Assembly (NCBI GenBank): GCA_902770845.1
Contig: CACXUV010000008.1
Coordinates: 1 to 41,504, forward strand
Direction of reading: 5' to 3'
Length of the DNA: 41,504 bases
Origin: an uncultured Prevotellaceae bacterium
GTDB taxonomy: Bacteria > Bacteroidota > Bacteroidia > Bacteroidales > Bacteroidaceae
The notes under the pieces are model-generated. The model searched no databases. It saw only the letters and a list, made by a program, of their open reading frames with translations, and was not told the DNA's origin. Within the stretch, counting starts at the first letter, position 1; each line of letters starts with the position of its first letter. Positions 1 to 7,437 of the stretch are shown piece by piece. The position numbers and the translations under genes are program-made.

Positions 1-225
1 AGTAGAAATAATCTTTTGCTTCAGGCTTTTCATTTCCGACACGCGCAACGGATGCTTTTCCAGATAGTCGTGGTTCAGCTTCGCGTCGACATAGAAAATA
101 CGTGCCAGCGAGTCAACCTTATGAGTCACCTCGGCTGTGGTCAGGAACGGGTCTTTTACGGCTGAACGGGGTGTGCAGCCGCAAATGACAAGCAAAACAA
201 TTAGTACTAAAGAATACTGTTTCAT
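1..225 (-). CDS. Lipoprotein, N-terminal part (cut by window edge)
   Basis: Seventy-five codons are open from ATG at 225 to the window edge. The N-terminus is a short basic start, a hydrophobic core (residues 4-14) and a lipobox ending I-C-G-C, so Cys17 would be lipidated. This predicts export and an outer- or inner-membrane lipoprotein. A GAGGAGGG purine tract at 233-240 lies just upstream, an unusually good ribosome binding site for this genome. The visible mature part is polar and helix-prone and matches no family I recognise. The 3' end is outside the window, so the function is unknown. Confidence 0.75.
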   Translation of the reverse strand, partial: MKQYSLVLIVLLVICGCTPRSAVKDPFLTTAEVTHKVDSLARIFYVDAKLNHDYLEKHPLRVSEMKSLKQKIIST

Positions 226-384
226 TTACAAGCCCTCCTCAATTGTTGATATGACATTCTTGCTTCTTTCATACGAAACTTATTGTTGGTATTTATTTAG
301 GATTTCAACATGCTACATGGAATAAAACGTATGCCGATTGTACTCTTTATGTTTGAGGTGTCAAAAATATCACCTTTGACTCCT

Positions 385-924
385 TCACTGAGATTTCCTC
401 CAATTTTTATATTCTTCTTTAGTACAGAGAAAGGATTCCTCAAAATAGATATTTGAAATTTTGTTTTTTATAAGAGCATTCTTTAATTCTTCCGTTACTA
501 CAAAACATCGTGTATTAGTAATTCCAAAAAGAGGTGTCGTGATTTCTTTTCCACCATAAAATGCTGGCTCCTCATCAAACATGGCCTTCTCCTTGTTCAA
601 AAAAGGATAATTCTCTAAATTGTATATCACATAATATTGTTCTTCTGCACCCTCAACCTTAATGGGATAGCATTTATCAGACATATCCATATATTGTGAT
701 AATACATCAATGAACTTTTGGGAGAAGAAAAATTCACCACTTTGAAAAAGTCGAATAAGATCATAATTTTTTTTCCCTGTTGCAACTTTAAATGTTGTGT
801 TATCTGGAAGCTTTTCTTTCTTATATGGCTCAAGATAATCATATAACAAATCATAAGGAGCATCAGATAATAATTCCAACTGACTCCGTTTGAAAGCATT
901 ATAAAAGTTAAATACAGTATTCAT
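385..924 (-). CDS. Possible Imm11/DUF1629-like protein
   Basis: A 179-residue cytoplasmic protein with no signal peptide or membrane segment. The C-terminal stretch (about residues 136-165, CFVVTEELKNALIKNKISNI then YFEES) resembles the end of DUF1629/Imm11 proteins, which often act as immunity partners of polymorphic toxins. The match is by eye and tentative. The gene is clearly more AT-rich than the housekeeping genes nearby, suggesting horizontal acquisition. No toxin lies next to it in the window, so it may be an orphan immunity gene. It probably shares the promoter at 1119-1149 with the micro-ORF just upstream. The start is the ATG at 922-924. Confidence 0.55.
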   Translation of the reverse strand: MNTVFNFYNAFKRSQLELLSDAPYDLLYDYLEPYKKEKLPDNTTFKVATGKKNYDLIRLFQSGEFFFSQKFIDVLSQYMDMSDKCYPIKVEGAEEQYYVIYNLENYPFLNKEKAMFDEEPAFYGGKEITTPLFGITNTRCFVVTEELKNALIKNKISNIYFEESFLCTKEEYKNWRKSQ

Positions 925-980
925 TTGAGAACTATTTAAATGTTAAGTAGAATAATTGTTTCTGTAATTTAGATAATATA

Positions 981-1091
981 TTATACTTTAGTTGTTAGGT
1001 ATGTCTTCATTATTACCAAAATATTTTTTTTCAAGTTCATCACACACGCAAAAAAGGCAAATGCCATCACAACTAATTTTCTCATACTCAT
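981..1091 (-). CDS. Micro-ORF with signal-peptide-like start (36 aa)
   Basis: The ORF opens with MSMRKLVVMAFAFFAC, which looks like the start of an exported Bacteroidetes protein, then runs into a short Lys-rich tail and stops. It lies 21-28 bases downstream of a good promoter (-7 TACCTTTG at 1119-1126, -33-like TTTA at 1146-1149). Either ATG (1091 or 1085) could be used. It may be a small secreted or membrane peptide, a leader peptide for the gene at 385-924, or the surviving 5' end of a decayed lipoprotein gene. I cannot separate these from one sequence. Confidence 0.4.
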   Translation of the reverse strand: MSMRKLVVMAFAFFACVMNLKKNILVIMKTYLTTKV

Positions 1092-1118
1092 TATTTTTTT
1101 GTTAATTAAAAGCAGCAG

Positions 1119-1149
1119 CAAAGGTAGCCACTTTCATCTAATGAGTAAA
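1119..1149 (-). promoter_or_regulatory. Promoter for micro-ORF and 385-924 gene
   Basis: On the minus strand TTTA (1149-1146), a 19-base spacer and TACCTTTG (1126-1119) match the Bacteroidetes housekeeping promoter TTTG-N19-21-TAnnTTTG except for one base in the -33 box. Confidence 0.65.
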
Positions 1150-1222
1150 AAAACGACAACCGAGAAATGTTCACAAAAAGTTCACAAACAACTGAAGTGA
1201 CTGTAAATCAGGCAACTGTACT

Positions 1223-2854
1223 TCAGACGATTTCCATAATACGCTTATCGAAATCGGTCGCAGAGCCTTCTGCCGAAAAGATTTTCTTTAAGAGCTGCTT
1301 GCGCATATTTGCAGCATAGTTGGGCTTTATGTCCATTAACACATAGAAGTCTTTACTCTTGAAGCCCAAACGAACGAGAACACACAGACGGTATTCAGAC
1401 TGTGTGAGGGGCTTGGTTCCACTATTCACCATACTGAAAAAACGGGGTATCTCACGATTGATCTTTTCATAGAGTTCCTGCCATTGGCGTTCTGTCGGGG
1501 TTGTGACTGGATTCTGGGCAATAGCATAAAACTGCTGATAGATGTCTGACTGATGTAACCGCTCTTCAAGGGTGCCAGCTTCGAAATGCTTCCTCAGCCC
1601 TGCATATTGTGTTATTTTTGACTCGAGCTGCCTTATCTGAACGTTTTTCTCCTGAGTCAGTTTCTCCAGATCCTGCTCATGTAAGGCAATCAGATCGGTC
1701 TGAGCCTGACGTAATTGGCTGAGATGGGTGTGCAATCTTTCTTCTTGCGCTCTTTGTTGAGCCACCTTTCTATGCCACAAGATGTAGACTAAAAGGCCAA
1801 CAACAACAAACAAGATTATGAAAACACTTAGCAAAAGCCTTGCTTCACGGCTCTCAGCGGTTTTCTGCTGAGCCACTCTTCTAAAGACATCATAATTATA
1901 TAAGGCATGCATGTTTTGCACACGGTTCTTGTTGTCGTCAAGATAGACAGAATCACTGACAAGATAGGCCAGACTGGCATATTTTGCCACGGAGTCGGGC
2001 TGATGCCTTTGCTGATAGAGTCGCATCAATCCATGAAAGCCTGCTTCGCGCATGTTGGAATCATGGGAAAAGGTAAGGGTCTTGCGAAACATGAGTTCGG
2101 CAGAATCGAGCCGATTGGCTTCCAAAAGCAGCAGCCCTTTCAAATAATAATAGATGTGGTGGGGCTCCTTGATGCTGCCGTCGGCATTCCACAGGCTCTC
2201 AATGGATTCGTACTGGGATAGGTAGTGGCGGGCCGTTTCCGTTTGTCCGCGCTCAACCAACAGGGGTACAATGGGACAGATGGAAATGACGGCATCCTGA
2301 AGAAGTCCACGACTAAAATAATAATGGTAAACCCGCGTGCGAATGGCTATGACGGAGTCGTCCTGACACAGAAGTTCGTATGCTGCTGCGCGGTTCTCAT
2401 AGGCATTAACAGCCGAAAGAGTGTCGCCATCGCGAAGCGCACACCACTCGTAGGCCATGAGTTCTTGAAGCATCTCTTCTGGCAAGAGCTGATCGTAAAG
2501 CACAGCAGCCGATTGGGCATGTATCTTGCCCAAAACACAATAATTGCAATCGTTACTGGTTGTATCAGCCAACCGAGCACCTGCCTGAAACTCTTCAAGT
2601 GCCTCAAGCGACTGGCCACGGTCGCGATAGACACAGCCCATGAGATAATGGGCCCACATGCGGTCATCGCAAGTGCCATGGGCATCGAAGTAGGCCACCA
2701 CATCAGGCATCAACGTGTCGGCGGCTAAAGACTCGAAGTTCTGATTGCGCTGCTGAACATCGGCCATGACGACACGCATGCGCTCTGTCTGCCAAGCACA
2801 AGAGGAAAACAAAGCTATGGCAAAACAACACAGAACGATGTGCCTACTTCTCAT
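1223..2854 (-). CDS. TPR protein with one membrane span and C-terminal HTH
   Basis: A 543-residue protein. An N-terminal signal or lipoprotein-type sequence ends FSSC (Cys19). Degenerate TPR-like helical repeats fill about residues 30-310. A single hydrophobic span sits near 340-360 (LLLSVFIILFVVVG), followed by a coiled coil and a C-terminal LuxR-like helix-turn-helix (about 480-540; SEYRLCVLVRLGFKSKDF). This TPR-membrane-HTH layout is common in Bacteroidetes and is usually read as an envelope-anchored regulator, but target and signal are unknown. The ATG at 2854 was chosen; an in-frame GTG at 2863 overlaps the recQ stop. It follows recQ without a gap, so it is probably the last gene of clpP-clpX-recQ. 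Confidence 0.75.
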   Translation of the reverse strand: MRSRHIVLCCFAIALFSSCAWQTERMRVVMADVQQRNQNFESLAADTLMPDVVAYFDAHGTCDDRMWAHYLMGCVYRDRGQSLEALEEFQAGARLADTTSNDCNYCVLGKIHAQSAAVLYDQLLPEEMLQELMAYEWCALRDGDTLSAVNAYENRAAAYELLCQDDSVIAIRTRVYHYYFSRGLLQDAVISICPIVPLLVERGQTETARHYLSQYESIESLWNADGSIKEPHHIYYYLKGLLLLEANRLDSAELMFRKTLTFSHDSNMREAGFHGLMRLYQQRHQPDSVAKYASLAYLVSDSVYLDDNKNRVQNMHALYNYDVFRRVAQQKTAESREARLLLSVFIILFVVVGLLVYILWHRKVAQQRAQEERLHTHLSQLRQAQTDLIALHEQDLEKLTQEKNVQIRQLESKITQYAGLRKHFEAGTLEERLHQSDIYQQFYAIAQNPVTTPTERQWQELYEKINREIPRFFSMVNSGTKPLTQSEYRLCVLVRLGFKSKDFYVLMDIKPNYAANMRKQLLKKIFSAEGSATDFDKRIMEIV

Positions 2855-2862
2855 TCCGCCCA

Positions 2863-5043
2863 CTAGTTGGCCATCTCGCTGATAAACTTGATGCGCACCA
2901 GGCGAATCTCGTCTTCTTCATAGTCGGAGCCCAGCTCCTTGTAGGCTTCCTTGAGGTCACCCGACTCTGACTCGCGGAAATACTCGAAGATGTCGTCGAT
3001 GTCGTCGGGGTCCATGATTTCGTTGAGGAAGTAGTCGATGTTGACCTTGTTGCCACTGTAGAGCACAATGCCCTCGAGCTCGTCCAACAGCTCATCGAAC
3101 TCGATGCCCAGCGCGTTGGCAATGTCGTCGAGCGCAATGCGGCGGTCGATGTTCTGCAGAATCTTGAGCTTGCGCATCGAGTCCTTGGCCTTGGTGCGCA
3201 CGCGCAGGTCGCTCTGCCGTTCAATCTCGTTCTCGTCGCAGTAGCGCTTGATCAGGTTGACGAAGTCCTTGGCGTAAGGCTGGCGTGTCTTGCCGTCGCC
3301 CACACCCTGAATGTTCTTCAGCTCTTCGAGCGTCACGGGATAGTAGGTGGCCATTTGCTCGATAGACACGTCCTGGAAGATGACGTAGCTTGGGCGTTCG
3401 AGCTTGCGCGACCACTTCTTGCGCAGGTCGTGAAGCATGGCTGCGAGCGTGAGGTCGAGGGCACTGGTGCCTCCTTCGGGCACTTCTTCGTCTTCGCTGA
3501 ACTCATGGTCTTGCACCACCATGAACGACGTGGGACTCTTGATGAACTTCCTGCCTGCGGTCGTGAGTTTGAGCAGACCGTAGTTCTCGACATCCTTCGT
3601 GAGATAGCCGGCTATGAGAGCCTGGCGTATGACGGGATTCCATATCTTTGGGTCCTCGTCTTCGCCCGCGCCAAACTCGTCGAGTTCCTGGTGGTGATGG
3701 GCCAGAATTTCCTCGGTGTCGCGTCCGGTGACGAAGTCGATCACGTAGTCGCTGCGGAAGTTTTCCTTGATGGCCTGCACGGCCCTGAGCACGATGACCA
3801 GCTGGTTGCTGGCCTCGATCTTGGTGCCGGGATGCAGACAGTTGTCGCAGTTGTGGCAGTTGTCCTGCTCATACTGCTCGCCAAAATAGTGCAGCAGCAT
3901 CTTGCGGCGGCACACGCTGGTTTCGGCATAGGCAGCCGTCTCCTGCAACAGCTGTCGGCCAATGTCCTGCTCGGCCACGGGCTTGCCCTCCATGAACTTG
4001 TCGAGCTTCTGCAGGTCTTTATAGCTGTAGAAGGCAATGCACAGTCCCTCGCCGCCGTCGCGTCCGGCCCGGCCTGTTTCCTGATAGTAGCCTTCGAGCG
4101 ACTTGGGTATGTCGTAGTGAATGACGAAGCGCACGTCGGGTTTGTCGATGCCCATGCCGAAGGCAATGGTGGCCACGATGACGTCGATGCGCTCCATGAG
4201 GAAGTCGTCCTGTGTTTCGGAGCGTGTACCCGAATCGAGTCCGGCATGATAGGCAGCGGCCTTGATGTCGTTGGCCCGCAGCACCTCGGCCAGGTCTTCC
4301 ACCTTCTTGCGCGACAGGCAGTAGATGATGCCGCTCTTGCCCTGATGCTGCTTGATGAAGCGCACGATGTCCTTGTCGATGTCCTTGGTCTTGGGGCGCA
4401 CCTCATAGTATAGGTTGGGGCGGTTGAAGGACGACTTGAACTCGATGGCATCGACGATGCCCAGACTTTTCTTGATGTCGGAGCGCACCTTGTCGGTGGC
4501 GGTGGCCGTGAGGGCAATGACGGGGGCCTTGCCTATCTCGTTGATGATGGGCCTGATGCGCCGATACTCGGGGCGGAAATCGTGGCCCCACTCCGAGATG
4601 CAGTGGGCTTCGTCGACGGCATAGAAGGAAATCCTGACCGTCTTGAGAAACTCCACGTTGTCTTCCTTCGTGAGCGATTCGGGCGCCACATAGAGCAGCT
4701 TGGTGCGACCCTCGCGAATGTCGGTCTTCACCTGGTCGATGGCGGCCTTGTTGAGCGACGAGTTCAGGTAGTGGGCCATGCCTTCGTGCTCGCTCAGGTG
4801 GGTGATAAAGTCCACCTGGTTCTTCATGAGCGCAATGAGGGGCGATATGACGATGGCCACGCCGTCCATGAGCAGCGACGGCAGCTGATAGCACAGCGAC
4901 TTGCCGCCCCCCGTGGGCATGAGCACAAAGGTGTCGTTGCCATCGAGCACGTTCTGGATGATGGCTTCCTGATCGCCCTTGAATGTGTCGAAGCCAAAGT
5001 AGTGCTTCAGTTCTTTGGTCAGATTGATAGTTTTCTTTGTCAT
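2863..5043 (-). CDS. recQ: ATP-dependent DNA helicase RecQ
   Basis: A 726-residue superfamily 2 helicase that unwinds DNA 3'-to-5' in recombinational repair. Visible in order: the Q-motif region (F21...Q25), Walker A TGGGKS (44-49), DEAH (144-147) inside VDEAHCISEWGHDFRPEYRR, TATAT (179-183), motif VI QETGRAGRDG (321-330), zinc cysteines C378, C396, C399 and C402, a winged helix, and an HRDC domain near 535-600 ending in the IQGVGDGK-type turn. About 110 acidic residues follow HRDC, giving a longer tail than E. coli RecQ. It lies 56 bases after clpX and a GC-rich hairpin sits in that gap. All catalytic motifs are intact. Confidence 0.96.
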   Translation of the reverse strand: MTKKTINLTKELKHYFGFDTFKGDQEAIIQNVLDGNDTFVLMPTGGGKSLCYQLPSLLMDGVAIVISPLIALMKNQVDFITHLSEHEGMAHYLNSSLNKAAIDQVKTDIREGRTKLLYVAPESLTKEDNVEFLKTVRISFYAVDEAHCISEWGHDFRPEYRRIRPIINEIGKAPVIALTATATDKVRSDIKKSLGIVDAIEFKSSFNRPNLYYEVRPKTKDIDKDIVRFIKQHQGKSGIIYCLSRKKVEDLAEVLRANDIKAAAYHAGLDSGTRSETQDDFLMERIDVIVATIAFGMGIDKPDVRFVIHYDIPKSLEGYYQETGRAGRDGGEGLCIAFYSYKDLQKLDKFMEGKPVAEQDIGRQLLQETAAYAETSVCRRKMLLHYFGEQYEQDNCHNCDNCLHPGTKIEASNQLVIVLRAVQAIKENFRSDYVIDFVTGRDTEEILAHHHQELDEFGAGEDEDPKIWNPVIRQALIAGYLTKDVENYGLLKLTTAGRKFIKSPTSFMVVQDHEFSEDEEVPEGGTSALDLTLAAMLHDLRKKWSRKLERPSYVIFQDVSIEQMATYYPVTLEELKNIQGVGDGKTRQPYAKDFVNLIKRYCDENEIERQSDLRVRTKAKDSMRKLKILQNIDRRIALDDIANALGIEFDELLDELEGIVLYSGNKVNIDYFLNEIMDPDDIDDIFEYFRESESGDLKEAYKELGSDYEEDEIRLVRIKFISEMAN

Positions 5044-5064
5044 GGGCTTTGATAGAGATTATCG

Positions 5065-5092
5065 GGGGGCGCGCGTTCTCTGCGCTGCCCCC
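5065..5092 (-). other. GC-rich hairpin between clpX and recQ
   Basis: GGGGGCaGCGC pairs with GCGCGCCCCC around a 7-base loop, leaving one bulged A. There is no T-run after it, so it is not a standard terminator. In the mRNA it would lie about 20 bases before the recQ start and could affect processing or translation of recQ. Confidence 0.4.
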
Positions 5093-5099
5093 TGCCCCC

Positions 5100-6323
5100 T
5101 TAGCTCAGGGGGGTCAGGTTGCCGCTCTTCTCCAACTGCTGCTTGGCATAGTCGAGCGTCACCACGAATTTCTTCACTTTCTTCGACGGCACTTCAAACA
5201 TGGCGTCCATCATGATGCTTTCCACGATGGAGCGCAGTCCGCGCGCTCCCAACTTGTACTCCAGGGCCTTGTCGACCACGTAGAGCAGGGCGTCTTCGTC
5301 GAACGTGAGCTTCACGCCGTCCATCTGGAACAGCTTTTCATACTGCTTCACAATGGAGTTCTTGGGCTCTACCAGGATGCGGCGCAGGGCTTCGCGGTCG
5401 AGCGGGTTCAGATAGGTGAGCACGGGCACGCGGCCAATGATTTCGGGAATGAGTCCGAAGGACTTCAGGTCTTGCGGCTGCACATATTTCATCAGGTCGT
5501 CCTTGTCAATCTTGCGCACGTTCTGCACCGAGTTGTAGCCCACGGTGTGGGTGTTCAAACGCTGTGCAATCTTGCGCTCGATGCCGTCGAAGGCGCCGCC
5601 GCAGATGAAGAGGATGTTGCGCGTGTCCACCTGAATGTAGTCCTGGTCGGGATGTTTGCGGCCACCCTTGGGCGGCACGTTCACGTTGGTGCCTTCGAGC
5701 AGCTTGAGCAGTCCCTGCTGAACGCCCTCGCCGCTGACGTCGCGCGTGATGGAGGGATTGTCGCTCTTGCGGGCTATCTTGTCGATCTCGTCGATGAACA
5801 CGATGCCACGCTGGGCTGCCTCAACGTTGTAGTCGGCCACCTGGAGCAGGCGCGACAGAATGCTCTCCACGTCTTCGCCCACATAGCCGGCCTCGGTGAA
5901 CACGGTGGCATCGACAATGGTGAAGGGCACGTCGAGCAGCTTGGCAATGGTGCGGGCCAACAGGGTCTTGCCAGTGCCGGTGGAGCCCACCATAATTATA
6001 TTAGACTTCTCGATTTCCACGCCGCTGTCGTCGGCGGGTTGCTGCAGGCGCTTGTAGTGGTTGTAGACGGCCACCGACAGGAAGCGCTTGGCCTCGTCCT
6101 GGCCAATGATGTACTGATCGAGATAGTTCTTGATTTCGACCGGCTTGGGCACATTCTTCAAGGAAGGTCCCTTGCTGGCAGGCTTCGAGTCGCCGTTGCC
6201 CGACTCTTTCACAATTCTATAGGCTTGCTTGGCACATTCGTCGCAGATGTAGCCATTGATGCCGGAGATGAGCAGCTTCACTTCGGAGTCGCTGCGCCCG
6301 CAAAAGTTGCACTTATTCTTCAT
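5100..6323 (-). CDS. clpX: ClpX, AAA+ unfoldase of ClpXP protease
   Basis: A 407-residue protein that recognises, unfolds and threads substrates into ClpP. The N-terminal zinc-binding domain has C5, C8, C27 and C30. Walker A GSTGTGKT is at 113-120 and Walker B IVFIDEID at 174-181, followed by sensor and C-terminal AAA lid regions, including the GARGLRS sensor-2 region near 360. The length is normal. The ATG overlaps the clpP stop by four bases (ATGA, 6320-6323), so the two are translationally coupled. Confidence 0.97.
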   Translation of the reverse strand: MKNKCNFCGRSDSEVKLLISGINGYICDECAKQAYRIVKESGNGDSKPASKGPSLKNVPKPVEIKNYLDQYIIGQDEAKRFLSVAVYNHYKRLQQPADDSGVEIEKSNIIMVGSTGTGKTLLARTIAKLLDVPFTIVDATVFTEAGYVGEDVESILSRLLQVADYNVEAAQRGIVFIDEIDKIARKSDNPSITRDVSGEGVQQGLLKLLEGTNVNVPPKGGRKHPDQDYIQVDTRNILFICGGAFDGIERKIAQRLNTHTVGYNSVQNVRKIDKDDLMKYVQPQDLKSFGLIPEIIGRVPVLTYLNPLDREALRRILVEPKNSIVKQYEKLFQMDGVKLTFDEDALLYVVDKALEYKLGARGLRSIVESIMMDAMFEVPSKKVKKFVVTLDYAKQQLEKSGNLTPLS

Positions 6324-6982
6324 TTCCTCACCAGCACCTGATCAATCATTCCGTAGTCCTTTGCCTCCTGCGCCGTCATCCAGTAGTTGCGGTCGCTGTC
6401 GTTCCACACCTTGTCGTAGTCGGTGTGCGAGTGGTCGGCAATGATGGTGTAGAGTTCTTTCTTGAGCTTCTGAATCTCGCGGGCCTCGATCTCAATGTCG
6501 CTGGCCTGACCCTGCACGCCGCCCAGGGGCTGGTGTATCATCACGCGGCTGTGGGGCAGAGCCTGGCGCTTGCCCTCGGCACCAGCCACAAGCAGCACGG
6601 CGGCCATCGAGGCGGCCATGCCCGTGCAGATGGTGGCCACATCGCTGCTGACGAACTGCATGGTGTCGTAGATGCCCAGACCGGCATAGACGCTGCCGCC
6701 GGGCGAGTTGATATAGATAGAGATGTCTTTGCCTGGGTCTACCGAGTCGAGATAGAGCAGCTGCGCCTGCAGGGTGTTGGCTGTGTAGTCGTTCACTTCG
6801 GTGCCCAGGAAGATGATGCGGTCCATCATCAGGCGGCTGAACACGTCCATCTGGGTCACGTTCAACTGGCGCTCCTCCAGAATGTAGGGGTTCATGTACT
6901 GGGACTGCGCCTTCATCACGTCGTCGAGCACCATGCCATTGAGGCCAAGGTGCTGTGTTGCATATTTCCTAAAATCGTTCAT
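6320..6982 (-). CDS. clpP: ClpP, serine protease subunit
   Basis: A 220-residue peptidase that forms the tetradecameric chamber of ClpXP. The catalytic triad is visible: Ser125 in [10 protein letters not shown], His150 in [12 protein letters not shown] and Asp195 in KVWNDSDRN. The oxyanion motif [11 protein letters not shown] is at 91-101. The ATG at 6982 ([10 protein letters not shown]) was preferred to the in-frame GTG at 7000 because it gives the usual Bacteroidetes N-terminus. It is the first gene of clpP-clpX-recQ-TPR and has its own promoter at 7056-7063. The usual upstream neighbour, tig, is 17 kb away here. Confidence 0.96.
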   Translation of the reverse strand: MNDFRKYATQHLGLNGMVLDDVMKAQSQYMNPYILEERQLNVTQMDVFSRLMMDRIIFLGTEVNDYTANTLQAQLLYLDSVDPGKDISIYINSPGGSVYAGLGIYDTMQFVSSDVATICTGMAASMAAVLLVAGAEGKRQALPHSRVMIHQPLGGVQGQASDIEIEAREIQKLKKELYTIIADHSHTDYDKVWNDSDRNYWMTAQEAKDYGMIDQVLVRK

Positions 6983-7055
6983 AATCAGTTTATTACGCAC
7001 TGTTTTTCTTTCAGGGAAGAGTACCGCCGAGGGGCTTTCCCTGTTTTCGTAGATA

Positions 7056-7063
7056 CAAAGTTA
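7056..7063 (-). promoter_or_regulatory. clpP promoter -7 box
   Basis: TAACTTTG on the minus strand matches TAnnTTTG and lies 73 bases before the clpP ATG. No clear TTTG -33 box is at the expected distance. Confidence 0.55.
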
Positions 7064-7201
7064 AGAAAAAAACTCGATAATGCTCACTATTTTAAGATTT
7101 TTTTTAGAGAAATAATCAATGAGGCCATTTTTGCCACTCGTCAGGTGACTGAACAGGCACGCATATCTATGCAAAAAGCTGTCTCGATTCGGTTGTTTTG
7201 C

Positions 7202-7370
7202 AATCAGGGCCCCGCTGGGATGCAACGGGGGCCTTATTGCAACACAACGGGGCCCCCATTAGGAAACAACGGGGGCCTTATTGCAACACAACGGGGCCCC
7301 CGTTAGGAAACAACGGAGGCCCTATTGCAACACAACGGGGCCCCCGTTGGCAGACAACGGAGGCCCTATT
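7202..7370. repeat. Array of eight 15-bp dyads at 22-bp pitch
   Basis: Eight 15-bp modules start at 7202, 7224, 7246, 7268, 7290, 7312, 7334 and 7356, each followed by a 7-base spacer. The best copies (7290, 7334) read AACGGGGCCCCCGTT, a perfect odd-length palindrome. Alternate modules are degenerate (AACGGAGGCCCTATT). Spacers alternate between GCAACAC and AGGAAAC/GGCAGAC, so a 44-bp higher-order unit is also visible. The array sits between the terminator of the hydrolase/efflux block and the clpP promoter. Forty-four is not a multiple of three, so ORFs through it are spurious. The rest of 7064-7201 shows nothing recognisable. Confidence 0.85.
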
Positions 7371-7381
7371 GCAAAGTTCTG

Positions 7382-7406
7382 AAAAATCGAATGATTAGAG
7401 AATCAT
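7382..7406 (-). terminator. Terminator after the RND gene
   Basis: On the minus strand ATGATT-CTCT-AATCAT is followed by TCGATTTTTC. The stem is short (6 bp, AT-rich) but lies 32 bases after the RND stop codon and has a T-run in the right place. Confidence 0.5.
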
Positions 7407-7437
7407 CGCGCAGTATAATTATTCATCGAGCGAATAT

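Noticed and set aside
3355-4413. 352-codon plus-strand ORF opposite recQ
   Set aside because: Antisense shadow of recQ caused by GC-rich codons; no independent start signal or promoter.
5037-6341. 434-codon plus-strand ORF opposite clpX
   Set aside because: It is the antisense shadow of clpX, with His/Val/Leu-rich composition and no motifs; clpX has every expected motif.
7202-7370. Possible CRISPR array
   Set aside because: Repeats are 15 bp with 7-bp, partly repeated spacers, and there are no cas genes.
6425-7398. Plus-strand ORFs running into the dyad array
   Set aside because: They combine antisense clpP with non-coding repeats whose 22/44-bp period is not a multiple of three.
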